A DNA stretch of 7,085 nt from Actinomycetota bacterium (lineage in GTDB: Bacteria; Actinomycetota; Thermoleophilia; Solirubrobacterales; 70-9): assembly GCA_005884985.1 (NCBI GenBank), contig VAYK01000067.1, positions 1-7,085 of the forward strand. The letters run 5' to 3'. Position 1 is the first letter of the stretch. Each line of letters opens with the position of its first letter. Of this stretch, positions 6,400 through 7,085 are shown in pieces. Below the pieces are notes generated by a model that did no database searches, was not told the origin of the DNA, and saw only the letters and a program-made list of their open reading frames with translations. The position numbers and the translations under genes are program-made.

Positions 6400-6519
6400 A
6401 TGAACCGCGCGAGCACGCTGGCTTTTTCGGTTGTCCCTCGGGGGATGCGCCGGCGTGCCCGGTTTGCTGACCAGCCTGCCGGCTCGGCATTCACTTACTG
6501 GTACTGGCGATTTAGCTAG
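6400..6519 (+). CDS. Aromatic-codon leader peptide upstream of aroF
   Basis: A short ORF of 39 codons plus TAG. Residues 31-39 read FTYWYWRFS, so six of eight consecutive codons (31-38) are aromatic: Phe, Tyr, Trp, Tyr, Trp, Phe. Phe also occurs at 9 and 22. Such a cluster just before a stop, inside the leader of the gene for the first enzyme of aromatic synthesis, is the hallmark of ribosome-mediated attenuation as in trpL and pheL. Scarcity of charged tRNA-Phe, -Tyr or -Trp would stall the ribosome at 6490-6513. The ATG at 6400 lacks a Shine-Dalgarno sequence but lies at the predicted transcript start, as in leaderless genes. An internal ATG at 6445 after a G-run would give a 24-residue version with the same end. 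The rest is Arg/Ala-rich and looks functionless. The peptide itself probably has no role after synthesis. Confidence 0.8.
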   Translation: MNRASTLAFSVVPRGMRRRARFADQPAGSAFTYWYWRFS

Positions 6520-6579
6520 GCGTCCGGCCCGGGCCGTTCAGGCCCGCCTAGCAGGAGAGCTCCGCCGGACGCCGTAGCT
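6514..6579 (+). promoter_or_regulatory. Attenuator stems (antiterminator candidate) of aroF leader
   Basis: The segment 6514-6528 pairs with 6564-6579 over 15 base pairs with a single bulged G at 6574; a T-G wobble could add one more pair. Inside it CGGGCC (6530-6535) pairs with GGCCCG (6541-6546) around GTTCA. A competing stem pairs GCTAGGCG (6515-6522) with CGCCTAGC (6545-6552), and the two cannot coexist. The left arm contains the leader stop codon TAG (6517-6519). A ribosome that finishes the leader would cover this arm, while one stalled at the earlier aromatic codons would leave most of it free. By the classical logic the long stem is the antiterminator that forms under aromatic starvation. 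Pairing is read directly; the assignment of roles is inferred. Confidence 0.6.
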
Positions 6580-6604
6580 GCGCCCGAGCGCCGAAGGCGC
6601 GGCG
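6577..6604 (+). terminator. Candidate attenuator terminator, no T-tract
   Basis: GCTGCGCC (6577-6584) can pair with GGCGCGGC (6596-6603) with one G-U pair. Alternatives are a tight hairpin GCGCC-GAA-GGCGC (6588-6600), and CGCCG (6570-6574) with CGGCG (6600-6604). The first and last use bases from the right arm of the 6514-6579 stem, so they compete with it as a terminator should. No run of T follows up to the aroF start, so canonical intrinsic termination is not supported; stem-only or Rho-aided termination are alternatives. Confidence 0.3.
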
Positions 6605-6665
6605 CGAGCGCGAAGCGTGAGCAGCGCCCTGAACCGATTCGCAACCCAAACTGAAACTAGACTCT

Positions 6666-6671
6666 GAAAGG
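6666..6671 (+). promoter_or_regulatory. Ribosome binding site of aroF
   Basis: GAAAGG lies nine bases before the ATG at 6681 in an A-rich, apparently unstructured stretch (about 6630-6680). It is the clearest Shine-Dalgarno-like site in the window. I found no good complement to it in the leader, so occlusion of this site does not look like the control mechanism. Confidence 0.6.
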
Positions 6672-6680
6672 CTTACAAAA

Positions 6681-7085
6681 ATGATGATCGTGATGAAAGA
6701 GGGGGCGACCGACGACCAGGTCCGGGCGGTGGTCGACCGGGTCGAGTCGGTGGGTTGCTCGGCCCACATCTCGAAGGGCGACATCCTGACCGTGATCGGA
6801 GCGATCGGCGACCGCGACAGGGTCGCCGCGCTTGGGCTCGAGGGGACGCCGGGGGTCGATCACCTGGTTCCGATCCTGAAGCCCTACAAGCTGGCCTCGG
6901 CCCAGTTCCGCAAGGGCGAGAGAACCGTGATCGACGTTGACGGCCGCAAGGTGGGCGGTGAGCACTTCGCGCTGATCGCTGGGCCCTGCACCGTGGAGAG
7001 TCGGGACCAGACCCTGGAGGTGGCCCGCGTGGTCGCCGAGGGCGGGGGCTCGATGCTTCGCGGGGGCGCTTACAAGCCGCGCACC
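6681..7085 (+). CDS. aroF: DAHP synthase, type I-beta (partial, 3' end outside window)
   Basis: 3-deoxy-D-arabino-heptulosonate-7-phosphate synthase, which condenses phosphoenolpyruvate and erythrose 4-phosphate as the first step of the shikimate pathway. Only the first 135 codons are present and the frame is open at the window edge. Residues 1-70 form the ferredoxin-like N-terminal domain known from the Thermotoga maritima enzyme (MIVMKEGATDD, CSAHISKGD, TVIGAIGD, LKPYKL), which mediates feedback inhibition by tyrosine and phenylalanine there. The barrel then starts with FALIAGPCTVES, where Cys103 matches the metal-binding cysteine, and LRGGAYKPRT at 126-135, part of the phosphoenolpyruvate site. 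Two adjacent ATGs exist; 6684 gives the Thermotoga numbering and 6681 better ribosome-site spacing. The attenuator leader and its own promoter lie upstream, so expression is probably tied to aromatic amino acid supply. Confidence 0.95.
   Translation, partial: MMIVMKEGATDDQVRAVVDRVESVGCSAHISKGDILTVIGAIGDRDRVAALGLEGTPGVDHLVPILKPYKLASAQFRKGERTVIDVDGRKVGGEHFALIAGPCTVESRDQTLEVARVVAEGGGSMLRGGAYKPRT

Noticed and set aside
6514..6579. The 15-bp stem as the terminator itself
   Set aside because: It would form when the ribosome stalls upstream during starvation and so would shut off aroF when it is needed; it also lacks a T-tract. The antiterminator role fits better.
1..7085. CRISPR arrays, tRNA or rRNA genes, insertion sequences, phage genes
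   Set aside because: No regularly spaced repeats, tRNA-like cloverleaf, transposase motif or terminal inverted repeats of an insertion element were seen.

Overview
This is a GC-rich, almost wholly coding bacterial chromosome segment. GTG starts, start/stop overlaps, weak or absent Shine-Dalgarno sequences before several genes, and the form of TrpS, HisC and the DAHP synthase suggest a high-GC Actinomycetota, perhaps the Thermoleophilia. That placement is inferred from protein character; no rRNA or marker search was possible.

Layout: (1) 1-155 is an upstream region with an inverted repeat and a good -10 box. (2) 156-1154 is trpS (tryptophanyl-tRNA synthetase). (3) 1019-2620, minus strand, is a multi-pass GT39/PMT-like membrane glycosyltransferase whose last ~45 codons run antisense into the end of trpS. 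(4) 2757-5133 is a tight plus-strand run: scpA and scpB (condensin partners), an RluB-type rRNA pseudouridine synthase, and an AroH-type chorismate mutase, with 4-base overlaps at two of the three junctions. (5) 5134-5260 is a gap with two clear inverted-repeat structures. (6) 5261-6352 is hisC-like PLP aminotransferase. (7) 6353-6680 is a 328-base region without a conventional gene. (8) From 6681 to the window end is the first 135 codons of a type I-beta DAHP synthase (aroF).

The most interesting part is region 7. It reads as a complete ribosome-mediated attenuation leader for the DAHP synthase: a promoter with an extended -10 box, a 39-codon leader peptide ending in Phe-Thr-Tyr-Trp-Tyr-Trp-Arg-Phe-Ser-stop, a 15-bp stem whose left arm contains the leader stop codon, a competing 8-bp stem, downstream GC-rich hairpins, and a ribosome binding site for aroF. 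The leader carries codons for all three aromatic amino acids, the end products of the pathway that DAHP synthase starts. No T-tract follows any hairpin, so the termination step is the weak part of the model.

Together the right half (chorismate mutase, a HisC-family aminotransferase that may act on aromatic keto acids, DAHP synthase) is an aromatic amino acid biosynthesis cluster attached to a conserved scpAB-rluB housekeeping operon, with trpS, the consumer of tryptophan, nearby.
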